A stretch of DNA of 64,000 nucleotides from Spongiibacter thalassae (GCF_012272835.1 NZ_JAAWWK010000005.1:146125-210124), one strand, 5' to 3'. Numbered from the stretch's first letter, positions 41,933-52,009 are shown. Numbers and translations are program-made. Notes: generated from the letters alone by a model not told the origin.

Positions 41933-44221
41933 TTATTCCCACCACCACCTGGGCAGCATGGCTTGCACTTCCCTGCGGCGGAAGCGGTCGTCGATCAGTT
42001 CGATAACGCCGCGGTCCTCCGGGGTGCGTATCAATCGTCCCGCCGCCTGAATGACCTTCTGCATGCCGGGGTAAAGATAGGTGTAGCCATAGCCGTCGCC
42101 GTAGCGCTGTTCCAACCGCTCGCGCAGCACCTCGTGGAGTTCGTCGTGGGGCGGCAGACCAAGGGTGGCGACAAACACTCCAATCAGCTGGTCGCCGGGC
42201 AAGTCGATGCCTTCGGAAAACACGCCACCCAACACCGCCAGACCAATGCTGGGCCGGGGGTCGCTGACTTCGGCAATAAATTGCTCGCGCTCGCCCGGTG
42301 TCATGCCGGAGCGCTGCTGGATTAATCGCAGCTGTGGATACTCGCTGGCCAGGTGGTCGTGCAGTGCACCGAGGTAGCTGAAACTGCTCAGATACACCAG
42401 ATAGTTGCCGGGTTGGCGATGATATTGGTCGGCCAGGCGGCGGCCAATCGGGGCCAGCGATCGGTGGCGATGATCCCGCCGGGTGCTGATGTCGGTAACC
42501 AGCCGCAGGTCGATCTGCCTGCGATGAAAGGGACTCTCGATATCGACAAAGTGGGTGTTAAACGGCATGCCGAGCAGGTCCCGGTGATAGTTTTCCGGTG
42601 CGAGGGTGGCGGAGAATAACACCGTACTGCTGGCGTCGATAAAGCGGTCCTTGAGGTGGTCAGCGGGTATCAGATTGTCGATTTTCAGCCGCGCGCTGCC
42701 GCGCAGGCGGCCGCCATCGACCGGCGTCATCTCGAATTCCAGGGTGCACAGGGAATGGTCGCCAAAACTGTCTGCCAGGCGCAAAAAGCCCAGTGCGGTA
42801 AACAGCACGTGCTGAATATCCGCGGCGGTGGGGTGGTCGCTGAGGTAGTCGGTAATCGCGGCGATCAGGCTGTAGAGGGCGGTATTCAGACCCTCGGGCA
42901 CCGTGTCGAGAAAAAAGGCCCGGCGCAGGGTGTCGTCGCAGTGTTCGTCGAGATAGGGTTTGACCAGCGCCTGCCACGCCGCTTCAAGGTCATTGAGGGG
43001 CTGGCGCAGCGGCGCGGGGGCCTTGGCAATGGTGTACAGGGTTTCGGCTTCGCTGAGCACAATACTGTACATACTACGGGCACGGTCGATGAGATTGTGG
43101 GCCTCGTCTACCAGTGGCACCACCTGCCAGTTGTGTTGTTGGCTGAGGCTGTAGAGCAGGGCGAATTGGTCGAAGTAGTGGTTCACGTCACCGATGACAA
43201 TATCGCACCAGCGGGCCATTTCCAGGGCGAGGAAATAGCGGCAGATGCCGTGGTTGCCGGCGATGTCGCGCAGGGCTTGCTGGCTCAGAATCGGCTGCTG
43301 CACCGCCTCGGCCCGGGCGGCGTCGAGGCGGTCAAAAAAGCCCTCGGCCAAGGGGCAGGACTCACCGTGACAGGCGCGGTCGGGGTGGTCGCAGGCCGCC
43401 TCGCGGGAGGAGAGTTCCAATACTCGAATGGGCGGCGCGCTGTGCTGGGCTGCGAGGATGGTGCCGACACCCTCCAGCCCCAGTTTGCGTCCGGTGTTAC
43501 GACAGGTAAGAAAAAACAGGCGGTCGAGGTGTTGTGAGGGCATGGCCATCATCGCCGGGAATAGCACGCCAACGGTTTTGCCAATACCCGTTGGCGCCTG
43601 CAGCAGCAGGGATGTCTCGGTGCTGATGGCTTTGTACACGGTTTCCGACAGGGCGCGTTGTCCGGTACGAAAATCGCTGTGGGGGAAGGTCAGCTGGCCA
43701 AGGGCGGTGTCCCTGGCGTGGCGATGGCACGCTTCGCTGTCGGCCCACAGAGCGTAGCGTCGGCACAGTTGGCGGAGGTAGTCGAACAGTTCCTCGGCAC
43801 TGAACAGAATGTCGTCGTGGACTTCTTCTTCGCGACGCACCTCAAAATACGTTAACCGCAGCATCACCTCATCGCGTTTGTCGCGCAGACAGAACAGCGC
43901 GCCGTAGACCTTGAGCTGGGCCCAGTGCATGGCCCGGCGGCCGGGGCCAATACGCTCGATATTGCCGCGGTGGGTTTTGATCTCCTCGAGAAAACATTCC
44001 TGCTGATTGGCGTAGTAGCCGTCAACCCGTCCGGCGATCTCAATACCTTCGCACTCACCTTTAAGCGGGTATTCCGCGATATAAGGATCTGGCCGCCGGT
44101 TCTGCACGGTGATATGTCCGGTAATCCCTTCCTCGGCGGTAGGGGCGGGGGTGTAGCGGAATTCCAGACTGCCGGTGCGGGCGGCAAATTCGCACAGGTT
44201 TTTCACCGATACCTGAGTCAT
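41933..44221 (-). CDS. XPD/DinG-family helicase with N-terminal PD-(D/E)XK nuclease-like domain
   Basis: A 762-aa superfamily 2 helicase. Walker A APTGIGKTVGVLFPAM and DEAH box VPLVDEAHNLI are intact. Four cysteines expected for a 4Fe-4S cluster are seen (CDHPDRACHGESC plus ICRYF). Upstream of the helicase motifs the first 120 residues contain GRVDGYYANQQECFLEEIKTHRG, a PD-(D/E)XK-type active site pattern with Asp and E-x-K. The ATG at 44221 overlaps the VRR-NUC stop as ATGA, so the two are coupled; an in-frame start at 44290 would extend into that gene. Predicted role: DNA repair with its neighbour. Confidence 0.88.
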   Translation of the reverse strand: MTQVSVKNLCEFAARTGSLEFRYTPAPTAEEGITGHITVQNRRPDPYIAEYPLKGECEGIEIAGRVDGYYANQQECFLEEIKTHRGNIERIGPGRRAMHWAQLKVYGALFCLRDKRDEVMLRLTYFEVRREEEVHDDILFSAEELFDYLRQLCRRYALWADSEACHRHARDTALGQLTFPHSDFRTGQRALSETVYKAISTETSLLLQAPTGIGKTVGVLFPAMMAMPSQHLDRLFFLTCRNTGRKLGLEGVGTILAAQHSAPPIRVLELSSREAACDHPDRACHGESCPLAEGFFDRLDAARAEAVQQPILSQQALRDIAGNHGICRYFLALEMARWCDIVIGDVNHYFDQFALLYSLSQQHNWQVVPLVDEAHNLIDRARSMYSIVLSEAETLYTIAKAPAPLRQPLNDLEAAWQALVKPYLDEHCDDTLRRAFFLDTVPEGLNTALYSLIAAITDYLSDHPTAADIQHVLFTALGFLRLADSFGDHSLCTLEFEMTPVDGGRLRGSARLKIDNLIPADHLKDRFIDASSTVLFSATLAPENYHRDLLGMPFNTHFVDIESPFHRRQIDLRLVTDISTRRDHRHRSLAPIGRRLADQYHRQPGNYLVYLSSFSYLGALHDHLASEYPQLRLIQQRSGMTPGEREQFIAEVSDPRPSIGLAVLGGVFSEGIDLPGDQLIGVFVATLGLPPHDELHEVLRERLEQRYGDGYGYTYLYPGMQKVIQAAGRLIRTPEDRGVIELIDDRFRRREVQAMLPRWWWE

Positions 44222-45900
44222 GGGGAGGGGCTCCAGGTGACCGTGGCGACCTCCACCGGAATACCGTGGCGGTGCATGGTCTCCAGCCACAGGGTCTGAT
44301 GGTCTTGCAGGCGATCGCCGGGTCCCTTTACCTCGACCAGCTGATAGCGGCGCTGGTCAGCGTCGAACAGGGTCAGGTCGGGCATACCGCGACGGTGGTG
44401 GCGCAGGTCAGCGAGCAGATGGCGGAAGATCACCTGTAAATGCTCAGCCGGGATAATGGCCAGGGCTTGTTCCACCAAGGCTTCAGGCAGGGCGGGCCAG
44501 TGTACCAGGGCGCAGCTAATACCGAATTTGTCGTGCCAGCACTGGCGGATCAGATCGCGATAATCACCGCGATGCAGGCTGGACAGGCGTTCGTCGATTT
44601 TTTGCTGGCGGCGGCTGACGAAATCCGGTCGATAGAGGTCGGCGGGGCCAGACTGAAAGGGGTGGAAAAACGCTCCCGGCAGGGGGGCGAAGATCACCGG
44701 CCAAAGCAGCAGGCCCAGCAGTCCGGTAAACAGCCAGTTTTCGGTGTAGTAGCCGTTCAGGCAGCTGTCGTGGGTCAGGGCGTCCAGGGTGGCGAACTCA
44801 ACCCGTTGTTCCTGCTTGGGCAGCAGCATTTGCCGAGTGGGCAGCGGGCTCCTGGCGGCTCTTGCCACCTTCTGGCCGAGTTTTTTCTGCAGCCGGTGTT
44901 GCACTCGGGTCAGCAGCAAGCGGGTCTCGGGCCGCAACTGTCCGGACAACTCCTTGTTGAGCAGGGGCAGCAGTTTCTCGGGAGGTGCGTGTTTTTCCTG
45001 CATGCGATACAGGCGCACTCGAGCCTCCTCGTGGGGGTTTTGCTGGTAAAGCGTCTGGGCGAGGTCGTGCTGGCCCAGACGCTCGGCGCTGTGGGCTGCG
45101 GCAAACAACAGTTTGCGGCGGCGGTTCTCCAGCCAGGGGTTGTCGTCTGGGGGGGGGAGCTGCTCGGTCAGCAGCGGCAATCTCTCGGGGGCTTCCACGA
45201 GAGCGGTCAGGGTTTCGTGGCAGTGATGGATGGCGAGATAGGTGTCTACTTCGGCGCGGCTGCGAAAAGCACGTGAATCGCCATTGAAGGGAACGGATTC
45301 GTAGCGCTGGTGCCCCAATTCGGTGAGCACAAATTCCGACCAGTCCTGATGCAGATTGCCAAAGAACAACAACCTGACCCGGTCCAGCAGGGGCATGCAG
45401 CTGAGGGCAACGATGCTGAAGGGGGCGTCGGGCCACCAGTCTGATAGCGGCTGACTTTCGGTGCTGAGTGCGTGCAGGGTCGGAAGCAAGTCGCTTTTTC
45501 TGGCCGATTTGGGAACCGCTACTCCCTGGGCTAAAAGCAGTGTGACGATGTCTTCGCGGCGGCACAGGGCGTGAAGGGCCTCGGCGGGCAGTGCTGGTGC
45601 AGAATCGATAAAGCCACCTGCGACGAGGTCATTGAGTGCGCCGTGGATGTCGGGGATTTCCCGGTAGTTCAGGGTGTCGCTGCGAAACAATGCGCCCTTG
45701 CGCATGGTCATTCGTGCCAGTAGCGCCTGGCTGGGTTCGGCGAGTGCCAGTAGCGCGACCAGTTGTGCACATTCGGCATCGGTGAGCAGGTCGCGGTGAT
45801 GATCTGACACCCAGCGAACAACTGTGCGCAAATTGTGCAGGTAATACAGTGGCTCATCGAGGGCGGCGGGGGTCAGACTGTCGGCGGTCACGAGGGGCAT
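44218..45900 (-). CDS. VRR-NUC domain protein (bacterial FAN1-like nuclease)
   Basis: A 560-aa protein. The final 60 residues are the VRR-NUC nuclease module with the PD-(D/E)XK residues visible as GMPDLTLFD and LVEVKGPGDRLQDHQ. The long N-terminal part (SAP-like and helical repeats) matches bacterial FAN1 orthologues that cut DNA flaps and interstrand crosslinks. Translation is coupled to the downstream nuclease-helicase. Confidence 0.9.
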   Translation of the reverse strand: MPLVTADSLTPAALDEPLYYLHNLRTVVRWVSDHHRDLLTDAECAQLVALLALAEPSQALLARMTMRKGALFRSDTLNYREIPDIHGALNDLVAGGFIDSAPALPAEALHALCRREDIVTLLLAQGVAVPKSARKSDLLPTLHALSTESQPLSDWWPDAPFSIVALSCMPLLDRVRLLFFGNLHQDWSEFVLTELGHQRYESVPFNGDSRAFRSRAEVDTYLAIHHCHETLTALVEAPERLPLLTEQLPPPDDNPWLENRRRKLLFAAAHSAERLGQHDLAQTLYQQNPHEEARVRLYRMQEKHAPPEKLLPLLNKELSGQLRPETRLLLTRVQHRLQKKLGQKVARAARSPLPTRQMLLPKQEQRVEFATLDALTHDSCLNGYYTENWLFTGLLGLLLWPVIFAPLPGAFFHPFQSGPADLYRPDFVSRRQQKIDERLSSLHRGDYRDLIRQCWHDKFGISCALVHWPALPEALVEQALAIIPAEHLQVIFRHLLADLRHHRRGMPDLTLFDADQRRYQLVEVKGPGDRLQDHQTLWLETMHRHGIPVEVATVTWSPSP

Positions 45901-46146
45901 TGGCGGTGGATGGGCCAGATAGAAACAAGTATGCAGTGTAGCAGCATGGCGATGGCGGCGACCAATGGCTGGCTATTGGTACAGGGCTTCTATTACACTA
46001 AAACGACAACATCGCGTTTATCGCTATAACAACATCGTGTTCGCGAGCGCCGGCTATGGTTTGGTGGCGCCGCATTCTACATCGCAGGGCAGCACCATCT
46101 TCATTATCACAGGCCCTGCAACGCCGATCTGATAGGGAGAATATTA

Positions 46147-48576
46147 ATGAACAAGAACGTATTACTCGCGCTCGCAGTATCCTCGGTACTGGCTGCCTGC
46201 GGAAGCAGTAGCAGTGGTGGAGGTGGCGGCAGCCGTGCGCCCGCCGAGGGGGTTCAGGGCGGGGCGTCCAAGGGTGTTATCGCCGGGGGCGTGGTAAACG
46301 CCTATGCCATCAGCGAAAGCGGTGAAGTCGATCGCACCGTGAAATTGGCCACCCAGACGACCACTGGCGAGGATGGCAGTTATTCGCTGGTATTGAACTC
46401 CAACTACACTGGCGGCGTGGTGTACGTTGAAGTGACCTCTGCGGCTACCGGCACGACAATGCGTTGTGACCTTCTGGTTTGCCAGCGCGACAGCAATGGC
46501 GACGCCATTGTCAGTTTTGGCGAATCCTATGAGCTGGCCTCGGACTTTACGATGGCGGCGGTGATCCCCAATGCCAGTGGCCAAATTTCCGCGAGCGTGA
46601 CGCCACTGACTCATATCGCGGCGCAGTTTACCCTCGACAAGGTCGCCAAGGGCGGTCGCGTGTTCGACGCGGCTTCGGCGGCCAATGCCCAGGTGGCCAA
46701 CAAGTTCAAACTGACCGGCAATCTTATCGACCAGCCCATTGTAGACATTACCAGCTCTACGTCGCTGAATACCGCGACCAAGGACGCGCTGGAATACAAC
46801 GTCAAGGCGGCGGCAGTGGTGGCTGCGGCACTGGGTAGCAGCAACGACATCACCCTTGAGCAGGCGCTTGAGGGTTTTGTCAGCCAGTATGTCGACAGCG
46901 GTGTTGCCGAGCACGAAGACACCCCCGCCGATACCCTGAGTCTGGAAGAGATTTTCGATGCCGCCCAGGGCCTGCTTGGGGAGGTGGATGATGTTGCCGG
47001 TGTTACCAATACGGCAGTCACCCAGGTGAGTAATGAGGTCAACGCTGAAAAATCCAGCCTGGCCGGTGGCTCAACGGTGGCTGACCGCGGCGACGCGCCC
47101 GACGACGTCGGTTCCGAGGGGCTGCAGGCGACCAAGGCCTTTGTTAAGCAGTTGCGCAACTTTGGTTCGGCGGCAAACCTGAGCAGCGCGCAATTAAGCG
47201 CGGGGCAGGGCTTCCATGCGCAAATCGGTATAGCCGCAGACATGATGTCGGATGACGCCAGCGCGACCCTTGATGCCCTGGGGCTGGGTGTCAACGCGAT
47301 TGCGTCGGCCCATGCGGCCTATCGCGAAGCACAGCTCAATGAGGAAACGCCGCCGGCCAGTCACACCGAAGGCGACATTGAAGTCACTATCACTGCAACG
47401 GCGACCGGGGTTGAGTACAGCATCGACCAGACGCTGACTATTGCGGTGAACGATGAGCTTGATATCGGCGTTGATCTGGCGCTGACGGCGGTGGATGACA
47501 GCGCGGTGGAGCAGACCGAGACAACCGCGGAAGGTGAGACGACTGTCGATCACGAGGGGCCTGTGGATCTGTCGATCAGCGGTTCATCGAGCACTGCTGT
47601 AGCGGTATTAAGTATTGCCGATACGTCGGCGGTAACCGCAACACTGGATGTGCAAACCCGCTCCAGCGAAACCACCACGGGCGGCTCACCTCTCCCCGGT
47701 GTGGGTGAGGAGAGCACCGTGGGTGAAACCCATGCCACCGTGGTGGTTACCGACCTGTCGGCGGCGCTGGCGGTGAGCCTGAATCAGTTGGCGAGCGATG
47801 AGGTCACTGACCCGGTCGGCTTCGACGGCGAACTGGCGATGTCAGTTGATCGTATTGATGGCAGTCACGACCGTTACTACCGCGAGGACAGCAGTATTAA
47901 TGGCACGACCAGTGGTGAAGAAGCGGACAGTGCGCTGCTGATCGATAATATCGCGCTGACCCTCTCCGGGCGTCTCTATAACACCAGCGGCGATCAATTG
48001 CGGGCCAGTATCTCTGCAACACTGGAAAAGTTTGACGCCAGCTGCAGCGGAAACTCAAGTAAAACCACCTCTGTTACCGGGCAGACCACTGACGAGGGGG
48101 GCTATGACCACGAGACAGGCTTTACCAGCGAGGGCAGTGCTGAGCAGTGCACGGTGGTGAACGAAGAAGCTGATTTTGCCGACGCGTCATTAACATTGAT
48201 CTTTGCCGCGCAGTTGGACGGTATTGCCGATGTGGTCAAAGTGACCGCCAACGGTACCCGCAGCGGATTTGAAGAAGTCACCATCAATCTTGAGCTGGTC
48301 TACAATGGCAGTTCACTTACCGTGGCCCATGTTGCCGACTTGAGTGATGATGCCGCGGGTCGCTCGGTTACGATCACCAACCACAACAATGTGATGTTAA
48401 CCCTGAATGATCCCGCTGACCCTGAGCAGGGTATCAACGGTAAAATTGAACAGGGCGGTGAGAAGTACGCGGACATCGACGAAGACGCAGGGATTGTTGT
48501 TATCACCTATAGCGACGGCACCTTCGAGTCGGCGTTCAGCGGTAGCAGTTCCGGCGCAGGGTCTTCCGGTTCCTGA
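46147..48576 (+). CDS. Large hypothetical lipoprotein (809 aa)
   Basis: A long exported lipoprotein with signal LALAVSSVLAAC followed by a Gly/Ser linker. Residues about 40-130 resemble a carboxypeptidase regulatory-like or transthyretin-type domain (VVNAYAISESGEVDR, GEDGSYSLVLN). The rest has long, acidic, Thr/Ser-rich repeats without a familiar domain, ending in Gly/Ser. It may be a cell-surface structural or adhesive protein; I cannot assign a function. A perfect palindrome follows the stop. Confidence 0.75.
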   Translation: MNKNVLLALAVSSVLAACGSSSSGGGGGSRAPAEGVQGGASKGVIAGGVVNAYAISESGEVDRTVKLATQTTTGEDGSYSLVLNSNYTGGVVYVEVTSAATGTTMRCDLLVCQRDSNGDAIVSFGESYELASDFTMAAVIPNASGQISASVTPLTHIAAQFTLDKVAKGGRVFDAASAANAQVANKFKLTGNLIDQPIVDITSSTSLNTATKDALEYNVKAAAVVAAALGSSNDITLEQALEGFVSQYVDSGVAEHEDTPADTLSLEEIFDAAQGLLGEVDDVAGVTNTAVTQVSNEVNAEKSSLAGGSTVADRGDAPDDVGSEGLQATKAFVKQLRNFGSAANLSSAQLSAGQGFHAQIGIAADMMSDDASATLDALGLGVNAIASAHAAYREAQLNEETPPASHTEGDIEVTITATATGVEYSIDQTLTIAVNDELDIGVDLALTAVDDSAVEQTETTAEGETTVDHEGPVDLSISGSSSTAVAVLSIADTSAVTATLDVQTRSSETTTGGSPLPGVGEESTVGETHATVVVTDLSAALAVSLNQLASDEVTDPVGFDGELAMSVDRIDGSHDRYYREDSSINGTTSGEEADSALLIDNIALTLSGRLYNTSGDQLRASISATLEKFDASCSGNSSKTTSVTGQTTDEGGYDHETGFTSEGSAEQCTVVNEEADFADASLTLIFAAQLDGIADVVKVTANGTRSGFEEVTINLELVYNGSSLTVAHVADLSDDAAGRSVTITNHNNVMLTLNDPADPEQGINGKIEQGGEKYADIDEDAGIVVITYSDGTFESAFSGSSSGAGSSGS

Positions 48577-48611
48577 ACAGTTAATCCCGCGTCGGTCACG
48601 CCGACGTGATC

Positions 48612-48641
48612 AGCCGATGAGGGAGGCCTCCCTCATCGGCT
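48612..48641 (+). terminator. Palindrome after the lipoprotein gene
   Basis: AGCCGATGAGGGAGG and its reverse complement meet without a loop (15-bp arms) 35 bases after the stop, followed by a T/C-rich tract. Reads as a rho-independent-type hairpin. Confidence 0.7.
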
Positions 48642-48821
48642 TGTTCAAGCCCTCATTCGTTTTCCTTCCCGTCTTTTTATACCACTGCCAATAAATTCTT
48701 CATAAAACTACCACCTCAACGTAAACCCCGTTGCTGATACTCCCACTTCCACTGGTCGCAGCCCACGCAGTCCTGCGCCAGATACTCACAACGAGTCAAA
48801 CAGGGAGGGGCGGTACGGGCG

Positions 48822-49895
48822 ATGGGTACGATCAATATTCTGGTGATATACGACGGCAAGCCGGGGCACCTGTCCCAGTCGCTGGGTCTGGCGAAGTTGA
48901 TTCAGCAGCGCTTGTCTGCGCCGGTAGCCATTACGGTGATGCGCGCGAAACCCCGGGCGAAGTTGCTCAACCGGCCACTCCGCGAAGTCGCAGCATGGGG
49001 GCGGCGAAGCCTGTGTCGGGGATTGCTGACGTTCTATAACATATCGGCGCTGCCGGGCCAGCGTCCCGATCTTATTATTTCCTTTGGCGGTAATGTGGTG
49101 GCGTTGAACGTGGCACTGAAACGTCTTTGGCAGAGCCGCAATATTGCTATTGGTAACATCTACTGCTTTGCCGAGTCGGACTTTGATGCTCACATTACGG
49201 GCTTCGGCAAGGAGGGGCAGGTAAACGCCGTGGCAAGCCATATCGCGATGTGCAGCATTGATCGCCATGTGTGTGACGCAGCGGGGCGAGCCATGCGGGA
49301 TACACATCCCACGCCGCTTTGGGCGCTGTTTGTCGGTGGCGACGGTAGCGGCTATCGCTACACTGTGCAGGACTGGCAATCGCTTGCGCAGGCCCTGAAT
49401 ACCCTGGCCGAGATCCACGGCATACGATGGTTGCTCAGCACCTCGCGGAGAACCGGCAGCGAGGGCCTCCAGTGTTTGCAGCATTATCTGGACAGCGCGG
49501 CCGTGGCTTCGTCGATCTGGTACGGCGAGGCCAACGCTACGCCCTTAACCGCCTATCTCGGTGCGGCCAGCCGAATATTTTGCAGCGAAGATAGCCTCAG
49601 TATGTTGTCGGAATCAGTGGCAATGAATAAGCCCGTTGTGGCGTTTAGCCCAGCGGAGAGGGCTGATGGGCAAACCCACCACGAAATGGTCGCGCATATG
49701 CAGTCCAGCGGTTTGCTGGAGCGGTGGAAAATCGCTGATCTTGCCGAGTATCAACCTACACCCTATGCACCGGCGTTATCCTACGACGAGCAATTGACGG
49801 CTATTTTTCGCCAGCTGGTTGCGACCGGTGTGCTGCGCAATCTGGCCCCTACCTCGCGGTTGGTACACCCACTGGTGGCCGACGCGATGGCGTGA
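48822..49895 (+). CDS. ELM1 family protein (putative nucleoside-diphosphate-sugar glycosyltransferase)
   Basis: A 357-aa cytosolic protein of the ELM1/DUF1022 group (mitochondrial fission ELM1 homologues), related to GT-B glycosyltransferases. Marks include NILVIYDGKPGHLSQSLGLA near the start and GDGSGYRYTVQDWQSLAQAL in the middle, plus the C-terminal EDSLSMLSESVAMNKPVVAF. It lies just upstream of a GT25 gene, suggesting a role in cell-surface sugar addition, but no reaction is proven for bacterial ELM1. Confidence 0.85.
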   Translation: MGTINILVIYDGKPGHLSQSLGLAKLIQQRLSAPVAITVMRAKPRAKLLNRPLREVAAWGRRSLCRGLLTFYNISALPGQRPDLIISFGGNVVALNVALKRLWQSRNIAIGNIYCFAESDFDAHITGFGKEGQVNAVASHIAMCSIDRHVCDAAGRAMRDTHPTPLWALFVGGDGSGYRYTVQDWQSLAQALNTLAEIHGIRWLLSTSRRTGSEGLQCLQHYLDSAAVASSIWYGEANATPLTAYLGAASRIFCSEDSLSMLSESVAMNKPVVAFSPAERADGQTHHEMVAHMQSSGLLERWKIADLAEYQPTPYAPALSYDEQLTAIFRQLVATGVLRNLAPTSRLVHPLVADAMA

Positions 49896-50062
49896 GTTCC
49901 GTCGTAAATCATGCTGACATAAAGCCTTCATCTACCGGGTGGCATCATGGGGCGATTGGGGTTAGTCGAATATGGCCTCGATGTTATATCACCTCGAATT
50001 CCTGTAGCAGACTCTGGCAAACAGGCTCAGCGAAACAGACACTGCGAAACAATAGGACACCC

Positions 50063-50902
50063 ATGTCGAAACTCGACCCCATTCTGGCATGTTTTGTTAT
50101 CAGCCTTGAGCCGGAGGCAGCGCACACCCGCTTGCTGCTTCGGTCCTTGCAGTCTCAGGGCGTTACAGCGTCGCTGTTCGCCGCCGTTGATGGTCGCTCG
50201 ACTCGTCCGCCGCTCGCGGCAGGAGAAAAACTCAACGACAGGTTGGCGATGCTGCGCTTGAGGCGGCTGCTGACGAACACCGAACTGGGATGTTACCTGT
50301 CCCATTATCGCGTAATAAAACAAGCCTATGACCAGGGCTGCGATTACGTTTGTGTGCTGGAAGACGATGTGGTGCTCGAACCGAGATTTGCTGAAACCCT
50401 GCAGGCGCTATTGGGAGAACAGCGGGATTTTGTACGCCTGATGGATCTTAAAATTCGTCGGCGCAAGCGGGTTAAAGAACTGGTGCCGGGCATCGTGTTG
50501 ACGCGTCCTGAGCGGGGAACCCTTGGCGCACAGGCCTACCTGTTCAGCCGAGACGGCATGGTCAAGTTTCTGCGCTATGCGGCGACGATTTACGAGGCGA
50601 TAGATGGCGTCTTCGACCACGGATATATATTTGGCCTGGATACCTTCTCAGTAGAACCCCACGTTGCCTATGAAGTGGAACGTGAATCGAATATTGCCAA
50701 AAAAGCGGACCCTGGCAGTCGCGCAATGACGCTGTTCGAAAGGCTGGCTTATCATCCGGTGAAGCTGTATTTCAGCTTGCGGCGGCATTGGCATCTGAAG
50801 ACCCACTATCGCGATTACTATCCCGCGACGTTGCCCTTTGTGCGGCCCGGTAAAAGCCCGCGCTTGCGTGCGAAAGGTGAAGCAGCTTACCTGCTGGATT
50901 AG
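50063..50902 (+). CDS. Glycosyltransferase family 25 (LOS/LPS biosynthesis)
   Basis: A 279-aa cytosolic glycosyltransferase. Typical motifs are FVISLEPEAAHTRL at the start, ELGCYLSHYRVIKQA and the metal-binding region VCVLEDDVVLEP. ATG 50063 has AGGA before it; longer in-frame starts have no support. It transfers a sugar, often galactose, to lipooligosaccharide. It lies 167 bases after the ELM1 gene on the same strand. Confidence 0.9.
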   Translation: MSKLDPILACFVISLEPEAAHTRLLLRSLQSQGVTASLFAAVDGRSTRPPLAAGEKLNDRLAMLRLRRLLTNTELGCYLSHYRVIKQAYDQGCDYVCVLEDDVVLEPRFAETLQALLGEQRDFVRLMDLKIRRRKRVKELVPGIVLTRPERGTLGAQAYLFSRDGMVKFLRYAATIYEAIDGVFDHGYIFGLDTFSVEPHVAYEVERESNIAKKADPGSRAMTLFERLAYHPVKLYFSLRRHWHLKTHYRDYYPATLPFVRPGKSPRLRAKGEAAYLLD

Positions 50903-50939
50903 CGGAGTGCGCGCCGATGCCATGCCTGCGAGAGTGGCA

Positions 50940-51284
50940 TTAGTGTTTATTTCGCACAGCTGTATTGTGCTGCATACTCTTCGCGGTACTGCGAATAAAC
51001 CTGGACAGCCAGCGGTCGCATTGCCGGTCCAGCAGATCCAGTAAAATATGCCGAGTCTCGGTGGCGATGACGCCTCGCCCCGGTGAACTGGCTGATGAAG
51101 ATGCCGCGATACAATAACAAAGTGCGCCGAATATACCCGCGCCCAGAAGCGTCGAGGGGCGCACTGCGCGCTGTCGTGATTGCTCCCGGTAGTAGTGCCG
51201 CATTAACCGATTGCGCTGTGCAAGCTGCTCGCGTCGTTGTTTCAGTTCAGCAAGGGAGTGGCGAAGGCGTGACTCTTTTGTCAT
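50940..51284 (-). CDS. YqjK-like protein
   Basis: A 114-aa basic protein with a short hydrophobic segment (GAGIFGALCYCIAASSS) and an N-terminal helix of the YqjK type (RLRHSLAELKQRREQLAQRNRL). The ATG at 51284 overlaps the upstream stop as ATGA, giving translational coupling. YqjK function is unknown; it travels with yqjD and yqjE as here. Confidence 0.75.
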   Translation of the reverse strand: MTKESRLRHSLAELKQRREQLAQRNRLMRHYYREQSRQRAVRPSTLLGAGIFGALCYCIAASSSASSPGRGVIATETRHILLDLLDRQCDRWLSRFIRSTAKSMQHNTAVRNKH

Positions 51285-51694
51285 GGGTTTGAGTCCTCCG
51301 CTGAACCCGCGCGATGCTGAAAAAAACTGTGTTGAAAGGTGCCGGTCAGCTTCTTCCAAAGCAGGATGGTCGTCAGTGCCATTATTAGCCCGCCGAGCAG
51401 TAGTGCCGCCGCAACCGGTGCACCGGCGGTTACCAATAAGGATAGCAAGGCCGCTACCAGAAAGACCCATGCACTGAAGGCTGCGAACACAAACAGTAGT
51501 GTGCCCGCAGCAGCCTTCAGTACTCTCATCAGTACCAGGCGACTGCGTAGCTCAGCGCTTTCCAGCAAGCAATAAAATTGCTCTCCGTGGGCACCAAGCA
51601 GGGTGTGCAGATCCAGTTCGGGCAATGTCTCAGGGGCGTCCTCAGGCTTATTGCCGGCTGCATCGGTGTGCTGGCGGTCTTCAATGGTCGTCAT
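51281..51694 (-). CDS. yqjE: Phage-holin-like membrane protein (YqjE family)
   Basis: A 137-aa inner-membrane protein with two adjacent hydrophobic segments (LLFVFAAFSAWVFLVAAL and VAAALLLGGLIMALTTIL). This is the Phage_holin_3_6 group. It is the middle gene of the yqjD-yqjE-yqjK arrangement and overlaps yqjK. Confidence 0.85.
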   Translation of the reverse strand: MTTIEDRQHTDAAGNKPEDAPETLPELDLHTLLGAHGEQFYCLLESAELRSRLVLMRVLKAAAGTLLFVFAAFSAWVFLVAALLSLLVTAGAPVAAALLLGGLIMALTTILLWKKLTGTFQHSFFQHRAGSAEDSNP

Positions 51695-51706
51695 AATAAT
51701 CGTTGT

Positions 51707-52009
51707 TTAGCGACGGAACAGAAACGCAGCTACGGCGCCAAGTAGAAAGGCCAGACTCAGTGTTTTCAGTGGGTGGGTGCGGGTGTAGTCGCTGACCGCA
51801 GCACTGGCTTCGTCGGACCGGCGCTTGGCGCTATTGGCTAACTGCTCGGCCTGAGTTCGTAGCTCCTCGGCAAGGTGTTGCAGCTTTTCCTCTCCGGTAC
51901 CGGCGAACTGGGCGGCGCGATTAACCGCTTCGTGGGCGCGCTCAGCGGCGTGATCGACTTTTGCGTGGGCAGAGTCAGCGGCGTGGGCGTTGGACTTTGT
52001 GGCTTCCAT
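51707..52009 (-). CDS. yqjD: DUF883 family protein (ElaB/YqjD type)
   Basis: A 100-aa protein with a long amphipathic helix (AERAHEAVNRAAQFAG) and a C-terminal membrane anchor (LAFLLGAVAAFLFRR). In E. coli YqjD-type proteins bind ribosomes at the membrane in stationary phase. The ATG at 52009 has AGGAGG six bases upstream. First gene of the minus-strand yqjDEK set. Confidence 0.88.
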   Translation of the reverse strand: MEATKSNAHAADSAHAKVDHAAERAHEAVNRAAQFAGTGEEKLQHLAEELRTQAEQLANSAKRRSDEASAAVSDYTRTHPLKTLSLAFLLGAVAAFLFRR

